Below, piece by piece: positions 1 through 9,423 of a stretch of DNA of 64,000 nt; the stretch's first letter is position 1, and each line of letters begins with the position of its first letter. This DNA comes from Burkholderia cepacia ATCC 25416 (GTDB taxonomy: Bacteria > Pseudomonadota > Gammaproteobacteria > Burkholderiales > Burkholderiaceae), in assembly GCF_001411495.1 (NCBI RefSeq), contig NZ_CP012982.1:2356001-2420000 (forward strand), written 5' to 3'. The position numbers and the translations under genes are program-made. A model generated the notes under the pieces. That model saw only the letters and a list, made by a program, of their open reading frames with translations, was not told the DNA's origin and did no database searches.

Positions 1-1
1 G

Positions 2-325
2 AACCGCGTGATCTCGTTCACGTTCGTGCTCGGCGCGATGCTGGCGGCCGTCGGCGGCGTGCTGATCGGGCTGACGATCGGCAAGCTGAACCCGTATATC
101 GGCTTCGTCGCGGGTATCAAGGCGTTCACGGCCGCGGTGCTCGGCGGGATCGGCAGCATCCCGGGCGCGATGCTCGGCGGTGTGCTGCTGGGCCTCGCTG
201 AAACCTTCGCCGCAGGCTACATGCCGGCCGAGTACAAGGACGTCGTTGCGTTCGGCCTGCTCGTGCTGATCCTGCTCTTCCGCCCGACCGGCCTGCTCGG
301 CAAGTCGGACATCGAAAAGGTTTGA
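2..325 (+). CDS. livH: Branched-chain amino acid ABC transporter permease LivH (3' part)
   Basis: This is the C-terminal ~107 residues of an inner-membrane permease of the LivH family; the reading frame is open to the window edge, so the start lies outside. Visible are hydrophobic membrane segments and the conserved glycine-rich stretch [17 protein letters not shown] typical of the last part of LivH/LivM permeases. It ends 11 bp before livM, and livMGF follow with overlapping stops and starts, so it belongs to one high-affinity leucine/isoleucine/valine uptake operon. The periplasmic binding protein is not in the window. Substrate is inferred from family and gene order. Confidence 0.9.
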   Translation, partial: NRVISFTFVLGAMLAAVGGVLIGLTIGKLNPYIGFVAGIKAFTAAVLGGIGSIPGAMLGGVLLGLAETFAAGYMPAEYKDVVAFGLLVLILLFRPTGLLGKSDIEKV

Positions 326-336
326 GGGAGACGCAG

Positions 337-1608
337 ATGAGTACAGTCATTTCCGTTCGCCGCCCGGCCGCCGACGCTTCGATCGGCCAGGCGCTGAAAA
401 ATGCCGTGGCCGCCGCGTTCCTGACGGCGATCCTCACGATTCCGGTGCTCGGGCTGCAACTGAAGCTCGACGGCTATCAGGTGGTGCTTACGCCGCACTG
501 GCGGCCGGTGTGGATCGCGGTCGCGGCCGTGTTCCTGTTCCAGCTGTTCAAGCCGTGGCTCGTGCGCGCGAAATCGGCGGTGAAGCTGCCGGCGATGCCC
601 GCGATGGGCGCGCGGCAGCAGCGCGCGGTCGTATGGGTGCTGCTCGCGGTCGGGCTCGTGTGGCCGTTCTTCGGCTCGCGCGGCGCGGTGGACGTCGCGA
701 CGCTCGCGCTGATCTACGTGATCCTCGGCCTCGGGCTGAACATCGTGGTCGGTTTCGCGGGGCTGCTGGATCTCGGCTACGTCGGGTTCTACGCGGTCGG
801 CGGCTACACGTACGCGATGCTGAACCAGTACTTCGGGCTGTCGTTCTGGGAGTGCCTGCCGCTCGCCGCGATCGCGGCCGCGACGTTCGGCTTCCTGCTC
901 GGCTTCCCGGTGCTGCGGCTGCGCGGCGACTATCTCGCGATCGTCACGCTCGGCTTCGGCGAAATCATCCGCCTGCTCGCGAACAACCTGACGAGCCTCA
1001 CGGGCGGCCCGGACGGCATCTCGGGCATCCCGAAGCCGACCGTGTTCGGCTACGAGATGGCGCGTAGCGCGAGCGTCGAGGGTGCGAAGACGTTCCACGA
1101 ACTGATCGGGCTGGAATACAGCGGCGACCACGTGGTGATCTTCCTGTACCTGCTCGCGCTCGTGCTGGTCGGCTTCACGCTGTTCGTCACGAGTCGCCTG
1201 ATCCGCATGCCGATGGGCCGTGCGTGGGAAGCGCTGCGCGACGACGAGATCGCGTGCCGTTCGCTGGGCCTGAACCCGACGCGCATCAAGCTGTCGGCGT
1301 TCACGCTCGGCGCGGCGTTCGCGGGCATCGGCGGCGCGTTCTTCGCGGCGCGCCAGGGCCTCGTGAATCCTGAATCGTTCACCTTCATCGAATCGGCGCT
1401 GATCCTCGCGATCGTCGTGCTCGGCGGGATGGGCTCGCAGCTCGGCGTGATTCTCGCGGCGATTCTGCTGACCGTGCTGCCGGAAGTCGCGCGCGGCTTC
1501 GCCGAGTACCGGATGCTGATCTTCGGTCTGGTGATGGTGTTGATGATGATGTGGCGTCCGCAGGGCCTGCTGCCCGCGAGCCGTCCCCACGTGGAGCTGC
1601 CGCAATGA
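337..1608 (+). CDS. livM: Branched-chain amino acid ABC transporter permease LivM
   Basis: Second permease of the Liv transporter, 423 aa. An ATG at 337 preceded by GAGGGAG is preferred to the upstream in-frame TTG at 322. The N-terminal part carries an extra membrane segment pair (about residues 25-110) before the LivM core; the core contains the [20 protein letters not shown] and [16 protein letters not shown] signatures and ends with the [16 protein letters not shown] element. About 9-10 membrane helices are expected. The stop overlaps the livG start (ATGA), indicating translational coupling. Confidence 0.95.
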   Translation: MSTVISVRRPAADASIGQALKNAVAAAFLTAILTIPVLGLQLKLDGYQVVLTPHWRPVWIAVAAVFLFQLFKPWLVRAKSAVKLPAMPAMGARQQRAVVWVLLAVGLVWPFFGSRGAVDVATLALIYVILGLGLNIVVGFAGLLDLGYVGFYAVGGYTYAMLNQYFGLSFWECLPLAAIAAATFGFLLGFPVLRLRGDYLAIVTLGFGEIIRLLANNLTSLTGGPDGISGIPKPTVFGYEMARSASVEGAKTFHELIGLEYSGDHVVIFLYLLALVLVGFTLFVTSRLIRMPMGRAWEALRDDEIACRSLGLNPTRIKLSAFTLGAAFAGIGGAFFAARQGLVNPESFTFIESALILAIVVLGGMGSQLGVILAAILLTVLPEVARGFAEYRMLIFGLVMVLMMMWRPQGLLPASRPHVELPQ

Positions 1609-2377
1609 GCGCACATGCAGAACTGTTGAAGGTCGCCGGGCTGCAGATGCGCTTCGGCGGGTTGCTCGCGGTGGACGGGATCGATTTCGACGTGCGCCGC
1701 GATGAAGTGTTCGCGATCATCGGGCCGAACGGCGCGGGCAAGACCACGGTGTTCAACTGCGTCGGCGGCTTCTACAAGCCGACCGGCGGCGATGTCGTGC
1801 TCGACGGCCATGCAATCGCGGGGCTGCCGAGCCACAAGATCGCGTTGAAGGGCCTCGTGCGGACGTTCCAGAACATCCGCCTGTTCAAGTCGCTGACCGT
1901 CGTCGAGAACCTGCTCGTCGCGCAGCACCGCAAGGTGAAGGCGGGGTTGCTGCCGGGCCTGTTCTCGACGCCCGCGTATCGCCGTGCCGAGAAGGAAGCG
2001 CTCGAGCGCGCGGCGGTGTGGCTCGACCGGATGGGGCTGACGTCGGTCGCCAACCGGCCGGCCGGCACGCTGTCGTACGGGCACCAGCGACGCCTGGAGA
2101 TTGCGCGCTGCATGATCACCGAGCCGCGCCTGCTGATGCTCGACGAGCCGGCGGCCGGCCTCAACCCGCAGGAGAAGGTCGAACTGCAGCACCTGATCGA
2201 CAAGCTGCGCCGCGAGTTCGGCGTGTCGGTGCTGCTGATCGAACACGACATGAGCCTCGTGATGGGCGTGTCCGACCGCATCCTCGTGATGGAGCACGGC
2301 CGGCCGATCGTGATCGGCACGCCGGAAGCGGTCCGCAACGACCCGCGCGTGATCAAGGCGTATCTGGGGGAAGAGTG

Positions 2378-2378
<1 letters not shown>
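1605..2378 (+). CDS. livG: Branched-chain amino acid ABC transporter ATP-binding protein LivG
   Basis: Cytoplasmic ATPase of the Liv transporter, 257 aa. It shows Walker A (GPNGAGKTT), the LivG-type signature region ([15 protein letters not shown]), Walker B ([13 protein letters not shown]) and the H-loop (LLIEHDM). The ATG at 1605 overlaps the livM stop by 4 nt, and the gene ends with a 1-nt overlap with livF (TGATG). It is expected to pair with LivF as a heterodimer driving LivHM. Confidence 0.95.
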
Positions 2379-3079
<701 letters not shown>

Positions 3080-3088
3080 CGCCGGAAA

Positions 3089-3122
3089 GCCGCCGGCCTG
3101 CAACGGGCCGGCGGCGTTTTTG
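3089..3122 (+). terminator. Rho-independent terminator of the liv operon
   Basis: A perfect 10-bp GC-rich stem, GCCGCCGGCC (3089-3098) and GGCCGGCGGC (3106-3115), with a 7-nt loop is followed by GTTTTT. It lies 10 bp after the livF stop and ahead of the convergent LysR gene. Confidence 0.9.
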
Positions 3123-3161
3123 TCTTCGCTTTCTCATGCAAGGCCGCTTCCGGCCTTGTCT

Positions 3162-4016
3162 TCACGGTCCGATCCTGAACGTGCTTTTCAGTACGTCGCG
3201 CAGATGCAGCGCGGCGCGATTGCGGTCGTCGGTCAGGATGGCGATCAGGTGCGGCGGGAGGTCGGGCAGCACGATCCCGGCGACGTGGCTCGTCAGGTTG
3301 CCGGACACGCGCTCGTGTTCGATGAGGCCGACCGCGAGGCCGTTGGCGATACAGGCTTCGACCGCCGGCGAACTGGCGCTCTCGAGCAGCAACCGGTGCG
3401 CGATCTTCGCCTTCTTCAGCGCGCTCAGCGCGGTGTCGCGGTACGGGCAGCCCTGCAATTGCACGGCGATCGGCAGCGGCGCGTCGGGATTGAACTTGAA
3501 GGTCCGCGCGGCCACCCACACCGGATGTGTCTTGCCGAGCAGCTCGCCGTGCGGCGGCGCTTTCGGCACGACGGCGATCGTGATGTCCAGCTGGCCGCGG
3601 GAGAACAGCGAGAGCAGCTCGTCGCTGGAACGTGCTTCGACCGTCAGCTCGAGCAACGGCCGATCGGCCGCGAAGCGGGGCAGGAATTCCGCCATGAAGT
3701 GCGCGGCGTACGAATCGGGAATGCCGAGCCGCAACTTGCCGGTCAGCATCTGCGGCGATAGCGATTCGACGAGCCGGTCGTGGCTCAGCAGAAACTCCGT
3801 GGTGTCGCTCAGCAGCTTGTGGCCGAACTGCGTGAGTTCGACCGCCTGGTTGTTTCGCGTGAACAGGCGCTGCGCGACCATTTCCTCGAGCTTCTGGATC
3901 TGCGCGGTGACCGACGACGGGCTGCGATTCACTTGGGCGGCCGCATCCTTGAAGCGGCCCAGCTTCGCGACGGCGTGGAAGGTACGCAGCAGGTCGACGT
4001 CCAGGGTACGGGGCAT
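3162..4016 (-). CDS. LysR-family transcriptional regulator
   Basis: 284 aa, the normal size for a LysR protein. The N-terminal winged helix-turn-helix (about residues 1-65) reads DVDLLRTFHAVAKLGRFKDAAAQVNRSP and continues into a co-inducer-binding domain (about 90-280). It is transcribed away from the EamA-type gene that starts 200 bp further on, so that exporter is its most likely target. LysR regulators of exporters usually respond to a small-molecule substrate; the ligand cannot be read from the sequence. It is convergent with the liv operon. Confidence 0.9.
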   Translation of the reverse strand: MPRTLDVDLLRTFHAVAKLGRFKDAAAQVNRSPSSVTAQIQKLEEMVAQRLFTRNNQAVELTQFGHKLLSDTTEFLLSHDRLVESLSPQMLTGKLRLGIPDSYAAHFMAEFLPRFAADRPLLELTVEARSSDELLSLFSRGQLDITIAVVPKAPPHGELLGKTHPVWVAARTFKFNPDAPLPIAVQLQGCPYRDTALSALKKAKIAHRLLLESASSPAVEACIANGLAVGLIEHERVSGNLTSHVAGIVLPDLPPHLIAILTDDRNRAALHLRDVLKSTFRIGP

Positions 4017-4215
4017 GATTTTGAAATTCCGAATCAGTGATTCAGGTAATGTCGATTGACGGAATTATTGGGCCTGCCTATTCTCGGGTCAACCGACAGG
4101 CCAACCGGCAGACAACGGCAGGCAGCCGGTCGGGCGTTGCACGTATCCGGGGAATGATTCACGTCGATCAAGAACCCGCGCCTGTCCCCGGCAACCTTCC
4201 GAGAGCCGTCGCCCC

Positions 4216-5137
4216 ATGCAGCTATTCCTGCTTCAGCTCGTTTTCGTGTTGTCGTGGAGTTCCGGCTTCATCGGCGCCAAGCTCGGCGCGGAGACGGCCG
4301 GCGCGTTCAACCTGCTGTTCTGGCGGTTCCTGCTCGTCACGCTGTGCCTCGCGGTCGTTCTCAACCGGCAGCTCGGGCGCCTGACGTGGGAGAAGCTCCG
4401 CTATCACGCGGTGATCGGCTTCCTGTCGCAGTTTCTCTATCTGGCCTGCGTATACGTCGCGATCCAGCACGGCCTGCCGCCTGGCATCGCCGCGATCGTC
4501 GCCGCGTTGCAGCCGCTCATCACGGCGGCGATGACGGCGCTGGAAGGCAGCGAGCGCAGCGGGGCACGCCAGTGGGCCGGCCTCGTCGTCGGGTTCGTCG
4601 GCGTGGGCATCGTGATCGGCGGGCAATATGCGCTGCCGGCCGGATCGGTCGGGCTCGTCATGTACCTGCTGCCGCTGGTGTCCGCGTCGGGGCTGTCGAT
4701 CGCGACGATCTACCAGCGGCGCCGCGCGCTGACGGTCGCGCGCAGCAACGGGGACGGGTTGTGCCTGCCGCTGTTCGTGCAAGGCTGCGTGAGCCTGGTG
4801 CTGTTCGCGGCGAGCGGGATCGTCACGGGCGATCTGCACGTGCCGACCCAGCCGGACGTGTGGGTGTCCGTCGTGTGGCTGACGGTTTTCTCGACCTTCA
4901 TGGCCTACCTGTCGCTGTGGGCGCTGCTCAAGCGCATGCCCGCGACGCGCGTGGCACCTCGTTTATCTCGAACCGCCGGTGACGCTGGCCTGGGCCGCGT
5001 GGATGTTCGGCGACAGCATCGCGATGTCGACCTATCTCGGCATCGTGGTCGTCGCGATCGGTGTGTGGCTGGCCGGCAAGCCAGACGAGCGGGCCACCCG
5101 GGCCCGGGGTGCCGGGATGGAAGCGGCCGGGCGCTGA
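4216..5137 (+). pseudogene. EamA/DMT-family exporter, frameshifted
   Basis: The first ~247 residues form a drug/metabolite-transporter protein with two EamA repeats (about 5-140 and 150-295), for example FVLSWSSGFIGAKLGAETAGAF and the FWRFLLV helix. At about 4957 the frame breaks: after ...KRMPATRVA the family sequence continues only in another frame, from 4958, as LVYLEPPVTLAWAAWMFGD and on to the TGA at 5135-5137. One extra base, or two missing bases, at GTGGCACCTC explains the shift. In the unshifted frame the ORF runs through unrelated sequence to 5478. Either the last two to three helices are lost or there is a sequencing error. It is divergent from the LysR gene. Confidence 0.8.
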
Positions 5138-5203
5138 TGCGCTGGTTCTGCACGCGATTCCGGTGTAGCGTCGCGGTACTGTCACGACCTGTGAAGGAAT
5201 CCG

Positions 5204-5554
5204 ATGAAGGTCAAACGGATCGTCGCCAATATCGACACACGATCAATCGACGACGCAAAGCGCTTCTACCAGCGGATCTTCGGCCTCGACTTGCTGATGG
5301 ATCACGGCTGGATCGCAACCTATGGCAATGCCGAGCAGATGGACGTGCAGATCAGCTTCGCATCGCAGGGCGGGGCGGGTACGCCGACGCCCGATCTGTC
5401 GATCGAGGTCGACGACGTCGACGAAGCGCTCGCACGCGTGCATGCCGCCGGGATTCCCGTCGAATACGGCCCGGCTGACGAGCCTTGGGGCGTGCGGCGG
5501 TTTTACGTGCGCGATCCGTTCGGCAAGCTCGTCAACGTGCTCGCGCATCGTTGA
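5204..5554 (+). CDS. VOC-fold (glyoxalase/bleomycin-resistance-like) protein
   Basis: 116 aa, one glyoxalase/dioxygenase-superfamily unit with the two beta-alpha-beta-beta-beta modules: IDDAKRFYQRIFGLDLLMDHG in the first and VDEALARVHAAGIPVEYGP, then FYVRDPFGKLVNVLAH, in the second. The final PFGKLVNV motif carries the usual acidic/hydrophobic C-terminal signature in altered form. Proteins of this size dimerise and use a metal or bind a hydrophobic ligand; no substrate can be assigned. It follows the broken EamA gene by 66 bp in the same direction. Confidence 0.85.
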   Translation: MKVKRIVANIDTRSIDDAKRFYQRIFGLDLLMDHGWIATYGNAEQMDVQISFASQGGAGTPTPDLSIEVDDVDEALARVHAAGIPVEYGPADEPWGVRRFYVRDPFGKLVNVLAHR

Positions 5555-5579
5555 TACGGGATGCGGGGGCGGCTGGGGT

Positions 5580-5715
5580 TCACGTGTGCAAAGCCAACCC
5601 CTTCACGGCCTTGTCGACCGCCTTTTTCGGCCCGCGCAACGCCAGCCCGACGAGGTCGGGATGTTCCGCATCGCCGGCACGAAAGACTTCGCGGTTGGCC
5701 GCGTCGTGTCCGGTA
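5580..5715 (-). repeat. Left copy of a ~135-bp direct repeat (3' end of a DUF2000 gene)
   Basis: This segment repeats 6938-7072 with about six single-base differences. It encodes, on the minus strand, the last ~45 residues of the DUF2000 protein whose intact gene lies at 6938-7345, including TGHDAANREVF and GLALRGPKKAVDKAVKG. Identity stops abruptly after GTGTCCGGT on the right. It is a headless gene fragment, separated from the intact gene by the MNT/HEPN pair. Confidence 0.85.
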
Positions 5716-5756
5716 GCACTTTGACGTGATGGATTGCATGCTGATCGCGGGATGGA

Positions 5757-5796
5757 TGTAGCCAATTTCGCTCCGATCGTAGTCAAATTGGCTACA
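5757..5796 (+). promoter_or_regulatory. Inverted repeat upstream of the MNT gene
   Basis: Perfect 12-bp arms TGTAGCCAATTT (5757-5768) and AAATTGGCTACA (5785-5796) are separated by 16 bp. The core GTAGCCAATT recurs in the second palindrome at 5847-5867, which suggests two operators for one DNA-binding protein, possibly the wHTH domain of the adjacent gene product. Binding is inferred. Confidence 0.6.
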
Positions 5797-5846
5797 TTTC
5801 GGTAATCGGCCTGGATCGGCACACAATCGGCAACTCGGACTATGCC

Positions 5847-5867
5847 TTGTAGCCAATTGAGCTACAA
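5847..5867 (+). promoter_or_regulatory. Palindromic operator overlapping the -10 of the MNT gene
   Basis: TTGTAGC (5847-5853) and GCTACAA (5861-5867) flank CAATTGA, making a nearly perfect 21-bp palindrome. It overlaps a TACAAT -10-like hexamer (5863-5868). The ATG at 5880 would then sit only about 5 nt from the expected transcription start and has no Shine-Dalgarno sequence, so a leaderless mRNA under autorepression is plausible. Confidence 0.55.
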
Positions 5868-5879
5868 TCGTAGTCAATC

Positions 5880-6479
5880 ATGCTACGATCCATTGCCTCG
5901 ACCCTGTTTGGTGACTATCGTCGCCGCGCGCTGGGCCTGCTCCTGTTGCGGCCCGATCAGGCGTTGCACGTCCGCGAAATCGCCCGTTTGACGGGCACGA
6001 CGCCCGGTACGCTGCACAAGGAACTGAGCAAGCTGGCCGAAGCCGGCATCCTGAGCCGGGATCGGCAGGGCAATCAGGTGCTCTATCGTGCCAATCGAAG
6101 TTGTCCGATCTACGAGGAACTGGCTTCGATCATGCGAAAGACCTCGGGTATGGCTGATGTGCTATCCGAAGCGCTGTTGCCCTGCGCCGAGGAAATCCGT
6201 GTGGCGTTCGTGTTCGGTTCCGTCGCGCGCGGCCAGGAGACGGCGGACAGTGACGTCGATGTGATGGTGATCGGCTCGGTCGGCTTTGCAACGGTGGTCC
6301 GGCTGTTCTACGATGCGCAGGCTACGTTGGGGCGGGACATCAATCCCAAGGTGCTGTCGGCGGACGAGTTTCGTGAGGGCGTCGCCGGGCAGGACGCATT
6401 TTTACGGGACGTGCTTGGAAAACCCAAGATTTTCTTGATTGGTAGCGACCATGACCTTGCAGAACTTGCTCGGCGTTAG
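5880..6479 (+). CDS. wHTH domain-nucleotidyltransferase fusion (MNT of an MNT-HEPN pair)
   Basis: 199 aa. Residues about 15-75 form a winged helix (VREIARLTGTTPGTLHKELSK, wing DRQGNQVLYRAN). Residues about 95-185 form a minimal nucleotidyltransferase domain with the GSVARGQETADSDVDVMV signature, i.e. GS followed by DxD. In known MNT-HEPN toxin-antitoxin modules this enzyme modifies and silences the HEPN partner. The fused wHTH would let it also repress its promoter, which carries repeated GTAGC..GCTAC palindromes. The next gene overlaps its 3' end by 29 nt. Base composition is lower in GC than the neighbours. Toxin-antitoxin function is inferred. Confidence 0.85.
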   Translation: MLRSIASTLFGDYRRRALGLLLLRPDQALHVREIARLTGTTPGTLHKELSKLAEAGILSRDRQGNQVLYRANRSCPIYEELASIMRKTSGMADVLSEALLPCAEEIRVAFVFGSVARGQETADSDVDVMVIGSVGFATVVRLFYDAQATLGRDINPKVLSADEFREGVAGQDAFLRDVLGKPKIFLIGSDHDLAELARR

Positions 6480-6897
6480 TCTTGATGCAATCCGGCCGGA
6501 CCGGGAACAAGCGACGCGCCTGCTGGCTGCGGCGGAACGAAATCTGGCGGATGCGCAAATCGCGGCATTGAGTAACGAAAACCGCTTTGATGCGGCGTAC
6601 AAGGCGATCATGCAACTCGCGATGCTGGCGTTGCACGCGAACGGTTTTCGTACGTTGACGAGCCGGCCGGGGCACCACCAGACGGCGATCCAGACGCTTC
6701 CACAGACAATCGGTTTGCCGGTCGAGCGCATGATCGTACTGGACGCGCTGCGCAAGCAGCGCAACCTGTCCGATTACTCCGGGGATGTGGTTCAGGCGTC
6801 AGCGGTTCGCGAGTGTTTCGATAGTGCGACGGCGCTCCTGATTGACGTAAAGGCGTGGATCGACGGGAACAAGCCGGAGTTGCTGGCCGCGCAGTAG
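6451..6897 (+). CDS. HEPN-domain protein, partner of the nucleotidyltransferase
   Basis: 148 aa from the ATG at 6451; an in-frame TTG at 6439 is an alternative. The protein is all-helical and shows the HEPN elements: an N-terminal helix with LLAAAERNLADAQ, the ENRFDAAYKAIMQLAMLALHANG helix and the signature LRKQRNLSDYSG. The catalytic His of RNase-type HEPN proteins (R-x4-6-H) is replaced by Tyr here, so ribonuclease activity is uncertain. It starts inside the MNT gene, so the pair is co-translated. Confidence 0.8.
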   Translation: MTLQNLLGVSLDAIRPDREQATRLLAAAERNLADAQIAALSNENRFDAAYKAIMQLAMLALHANGFRTLTSRPGHHQTAIQTLPQTIGLPVERMIVLDALRKQRNLSDYSGDVVQASAVRECFDSATALLIDVKAWIDGNKPELLAAQ

Positions 6898-6937
6898 CCG
6901 TTACCGTGTCGAATCGCCAACTCGAAACGCCGATGCA

Positions 6938-7072
6938 TCACGTATGCAATGCCAGCCCCTTCACGGCCTTGTCGACCGCTTTCTTCGGCCCGCGCAACGC
7001 CAGCCCGACGAGGTCGGGATGCTCCGCATCGCCGGCACGAAAGACTTCGCGGTTGGCCGCGTCGTGTCCGGT
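6938..7072 (-). repeat. Right copy of the ~135-bp direct repeat
   Basis: This is the part of the intact DUF2000 gene that is duplicated at 5580-5715. The two copies bracket the ~1.2-kb MNT-HEPN insert, as in elements that restore a target gene's 3' end on entry. No integrase or transposase is visible. Confidence 0.8.
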
Positions 7073-7345
7073 CGAAAACATCGCGTGGACGTAGGGCACG
7101 ATCGTGAGTTCGCGCGACAGCGCCTGCCGGTGCGCGGCCTGCAGGCCGTCCAAATCGGCCGCGAACACCAGCATCGGCTGGCCCAGCATGCGGCCGTAGC
7201 GGCGTCCCGCCGCATCCTCGTAAGGCTCGCCGAGCGCTTCGGGCGCTTCAGCCGCGACGCCCGTCGCGAGAAACGCGACGACATTGAGTTTCTGCCACGC
7301 CGCGAGATCGTCGCGCACGATCAGCGCCACCTTGGTATCGAACAT
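6938..7345 (-). CDS. DUF2000 family protein
   Basis: 135 aa. The start is the ATG at 7345 (MFDTKVALIVRDDLAAWQKLNVVAFL), which matches the usual N-terminus of the DUF2000 family, small cytosolic proteins of unknown function related to peptidyl-tRNA hydrolase-like folds. The codon stretch for the last ~45 residues is present a second time at 5580-5715. The AraC gene lies just upstream on the same strand (44 bp apart), so the two may be co-transcribed. Confidence 0.85.
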   Translation of the reverse strand: MFDTKVALIVRDDLAAWQKLNVVAFLATGVAAEAPEALGEPYEDAAGRRYGRMLGQPMLVFAADLDGLQAAHRQALSRELTIVPYVHAMFSTGHDAANREVFRAGDAEHPDLVGLALRGPKKAVDKAVKGLALHT

Positions 7346-7389
7346 GATTGCTCCTCGTTGAAGCGCACATGATCGGATGCCGCGTGGGA

Positions 7390-8247
7390 TCAGTCTGGAA
7401 CGTTTGTGCACATTTGCCGGTACGCAGCCGGCGTGATCCGGTATGCGCGGCGGAACCAGCGGCCGAGGTGGCTCTGGTCGGCGAAGCCGACGTCGGCCGC
7501 GACCTGTGCGGGCGTGCGGCCGACGGCCAGCAGGCGGCGCGCGGCGCGTAGCCGCAGGCGCACCAGGTACGCGTGCGGCGACGTGCCGTACGCGCGCTGG
7601 AACAGCCGCGTCAGCCGGAACCGGTCGATTCCGGTGAAATCGACGAGTGCGTCGAGGCCGATATCGTCGCTCATGCGCGCATGCAGCAGATCGCGCGCGC
7701 GGGCAATCGCGGGCGCGACGGCATTGCCGCCGCTCGCGAGCGGGGCGCGCAATTCGCCGCCCAGCCGCGTCAGCAGGCGGTCGAGCGCCTGATCGCGTGC
7801 GAGCTTGCCCTCGTTGCCGTGGAGCGCGACGAACGCCTGCCGGATCGTGTCGACGAGGCCGCGATCGTCGACCAGCGTGTGGCCGAACGCGGCTTCGACG
7901 CCGCCGAGGCCCGGCAGATCCAGCCGGCGTGCCGCTCGCTCGACCCATGCCTGCGGGAGGTACAGCATTCCATACGTGAAGCCGCCCGCTTCGGGCGCGT
8001 GGCCATCGTGCAGCGCGCCCGGCTCGATCAGGATCGCGCGGCCCGGCACGCTTGTATGCACCGACCGGTGGCACTGGAATTGCTGCACGCCCTGTTCGGT
8101 GAAGCCGACCAGCATGTCGTCGTGATCGTGCGCATCGTATGCATGGCCGCTGAAATGCGCATGCAGGCTTTCGATGCCGGTGTCTGCATCGCGCCGAGCG
8201 ACGAGCCAGTGGTCGGGTGCGTCGGCAGGTTGCATCGCTGTCGTCAT
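7390..8247 (-). CDS. AraC-family transcriptional regulator
   Basis: 285 aa. Residues about 20-160 form a cupin-like AraC ligand-binding domain (HAHFSGHAYDAHDHDDMLVGFTEQG, with the histidine-rich strand). Residues about 185-280 form the two-HTH AraC DNA-binding domain (DIGLDALVDFTGIDRFRLTRLFQRAYG and VAADVGFADQSHLGRWFRRAYRITPAAYR). This arrangement is common for regulators of nearby exporters or small enzymes. It is divergent from the ABC-2 exporter genes (190 bp away) and precedes the DUF2000 gene on its own strand. Confidence 0.9.
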   Translation of the reverse strand: MTTAMQPADAPDHWLVARRDADTGIESLHAHFSGHAYDAHDHDDMLVGFTEQGVQQFQCHRSVHTSVPGRAILIEPGALHDGHAPEAGGFTYGMLYLPQAWVERAARRLDLPGLGGVEAAFGHTLVDDRGLVDTIRQAFVALHGNEGKLARDQALDRLLTRLGGELRAPLASGGNAVAPAIARARDLLHARMSDDIGLDALVDFTGIDRFRLTRLFQRAYGTSPHAYLVRLRLRAARRLLAVGRTPAQVAADVGFADQSHLGRWFRRAYRITPAAYRQMCTNVPD

Positions 8248-8438
8248 GGCTCGCCTCGCTGGTCATCGTTGCCCGCCCGCTAGTGTACGCATGTCGCGGG
8301 CTGCGAGCTGTCGGGCCGGTCGGCCACGCGGCTGTATGCTGTCGATCCCTCGGCCCGCCCCATGATAAGATCGCGCGCTTTCCGCGCCGGCGCCGTTTAC
8401 TCCACGGCAGCGGGCGGCAACGAACCAGCGAGGATGGC

Positions 8439-9419
8439 ATGTCCCAGATCGTCGTCGAAGGCCTGGCGAAGACCTACCGAATCGCGGAGCGGCAGCCCGG
8501 CATGCTCGGCCTTCTGCGCCGCCGCTGGCGCGAAGTCGAAGCGCTCAAGGACGTCAGCTTCAGCCTGCGGCGTGGTGAGCTGCTTGGTTTCATCGGACCC
8601 AACGGGGCCGGCAAGTCGACCACCATCAAGATCCTGTCCGGCATCCTGCGGCCGACTTCCGGCAAGGTGATCATCGACGGCCGTGTGCCGTTCGACGACC
8701 GCATCGCGCACGTTGCGCGCATCGGCGCGGTGTTCGGGCAACGCAGTCAGCTGTGGTGGGACCTGCCCGTCATCGACGGCTTCGACCTGCTGCGCGATAT
8801 CTATCGCGTCGATCCCGGCGCATATCGCCGTACGCGCGACGCGCTCGTCGCGATGCTGCGCCTCGAAAGCCTGCTCCACCAGCCGGTGCGCCAGTTGTCG
8901 CTCGGGCAACGGATGCGCGCCGAAATTGCCGCGGCGCTGCTGCATGAACCGCCGATCCTGTTTCTCGACGAACCGACCATCGGCCTCGATGCACCGTCGA
9001 AGCTCGCGGTGCGCGAATTCGTCAAGACGCTGAACCGCGAGCGTGGCGTGACTGTGTTGCTGACGACACACGACATGCACGACATCGAGGCGCTCGCGGA
9101 GCGTGTGATCGTCATCGGGCATGGCCGCGTACTCGCTGACCAGCCGTTCGATGCACTGCGCGCCGGCGTGCTGTCCGACCGCCGCATCCTGGTCGATTTC
9201 GCGGAGGAGGCCCCAGAGCTCGACATCGCCGGTGCGCAGTTGCTGCGACGCGAGGGGCGCACGGTCGAGCTCGCGTTCGATCCTGGCGTCATCGGTGCGC
9301 CCGCGCTTGTCGCGCGCATCGCGGCCGAGCATGCGGTCGATGACATCCGCGTCGAGCAGCCGGCGATCGAGGAGGTCATCGCACGCTTCTATCGCCTGCA
9401 TGGCGCGACGGAAGCGTAA
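8439..9419 (+). CDS. ABC-2 type exporter, ATP-binding protein
   Basis: 326 aa from the ATG at 8439 (MSQIVVEGLAKTYRIAERQPG). It has Walker A GPNGAGKST, a signature region LSLGQRMRAEIAAALLHEP, Walker B ILFLDEPTIGLD, the H-loop TTHDM, and a ~85-residue C-terminal extension seen in ATPases that partner PF06182-type permeases. It begins a three-gene operon, followed by two different six-helix permeases with 4-bp gaps. The exported substrate is unknown; relatives have been proposed to export peptides or lipids. Confidence 0.9.
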   Translation: MSQIVVEGLAKTYRIAERQPGMLGLLRRRWREVEALKDVSFSLRRGELLGFIGPNGAGKSTTIKILSGILRPTSGKVIIDGRVPFDDRIAHVARIGAVFGQRSQLWWDLPVIDGFDLLRDIYRVDPGAYRRTRDALVAMLRLESLLHQPVRQLSLGQRMRAEIAAALLHEPPILFLDEPTIGLDAPSKLAVREFVKTLNRERGVTVLLTTHDMHDIEALAERVIVIGHGRVLADQPFDALRAGVLSDRRILVDFAEEAPELDIAGAQLLRREGRTVELAFDPGVIGAPALVARIAAEHAVDDIRVEQPAIEEVIARFYRLHGATEA

Positions 9420-9423
9420 GCCG

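Noticed and set aside
217..1614. Long minus-strand open frame across livM.
   Set aside because: Arg/His-rich translation typical of antisense frames in high-GC DNA; livM on the plus strand has clear family motifs.
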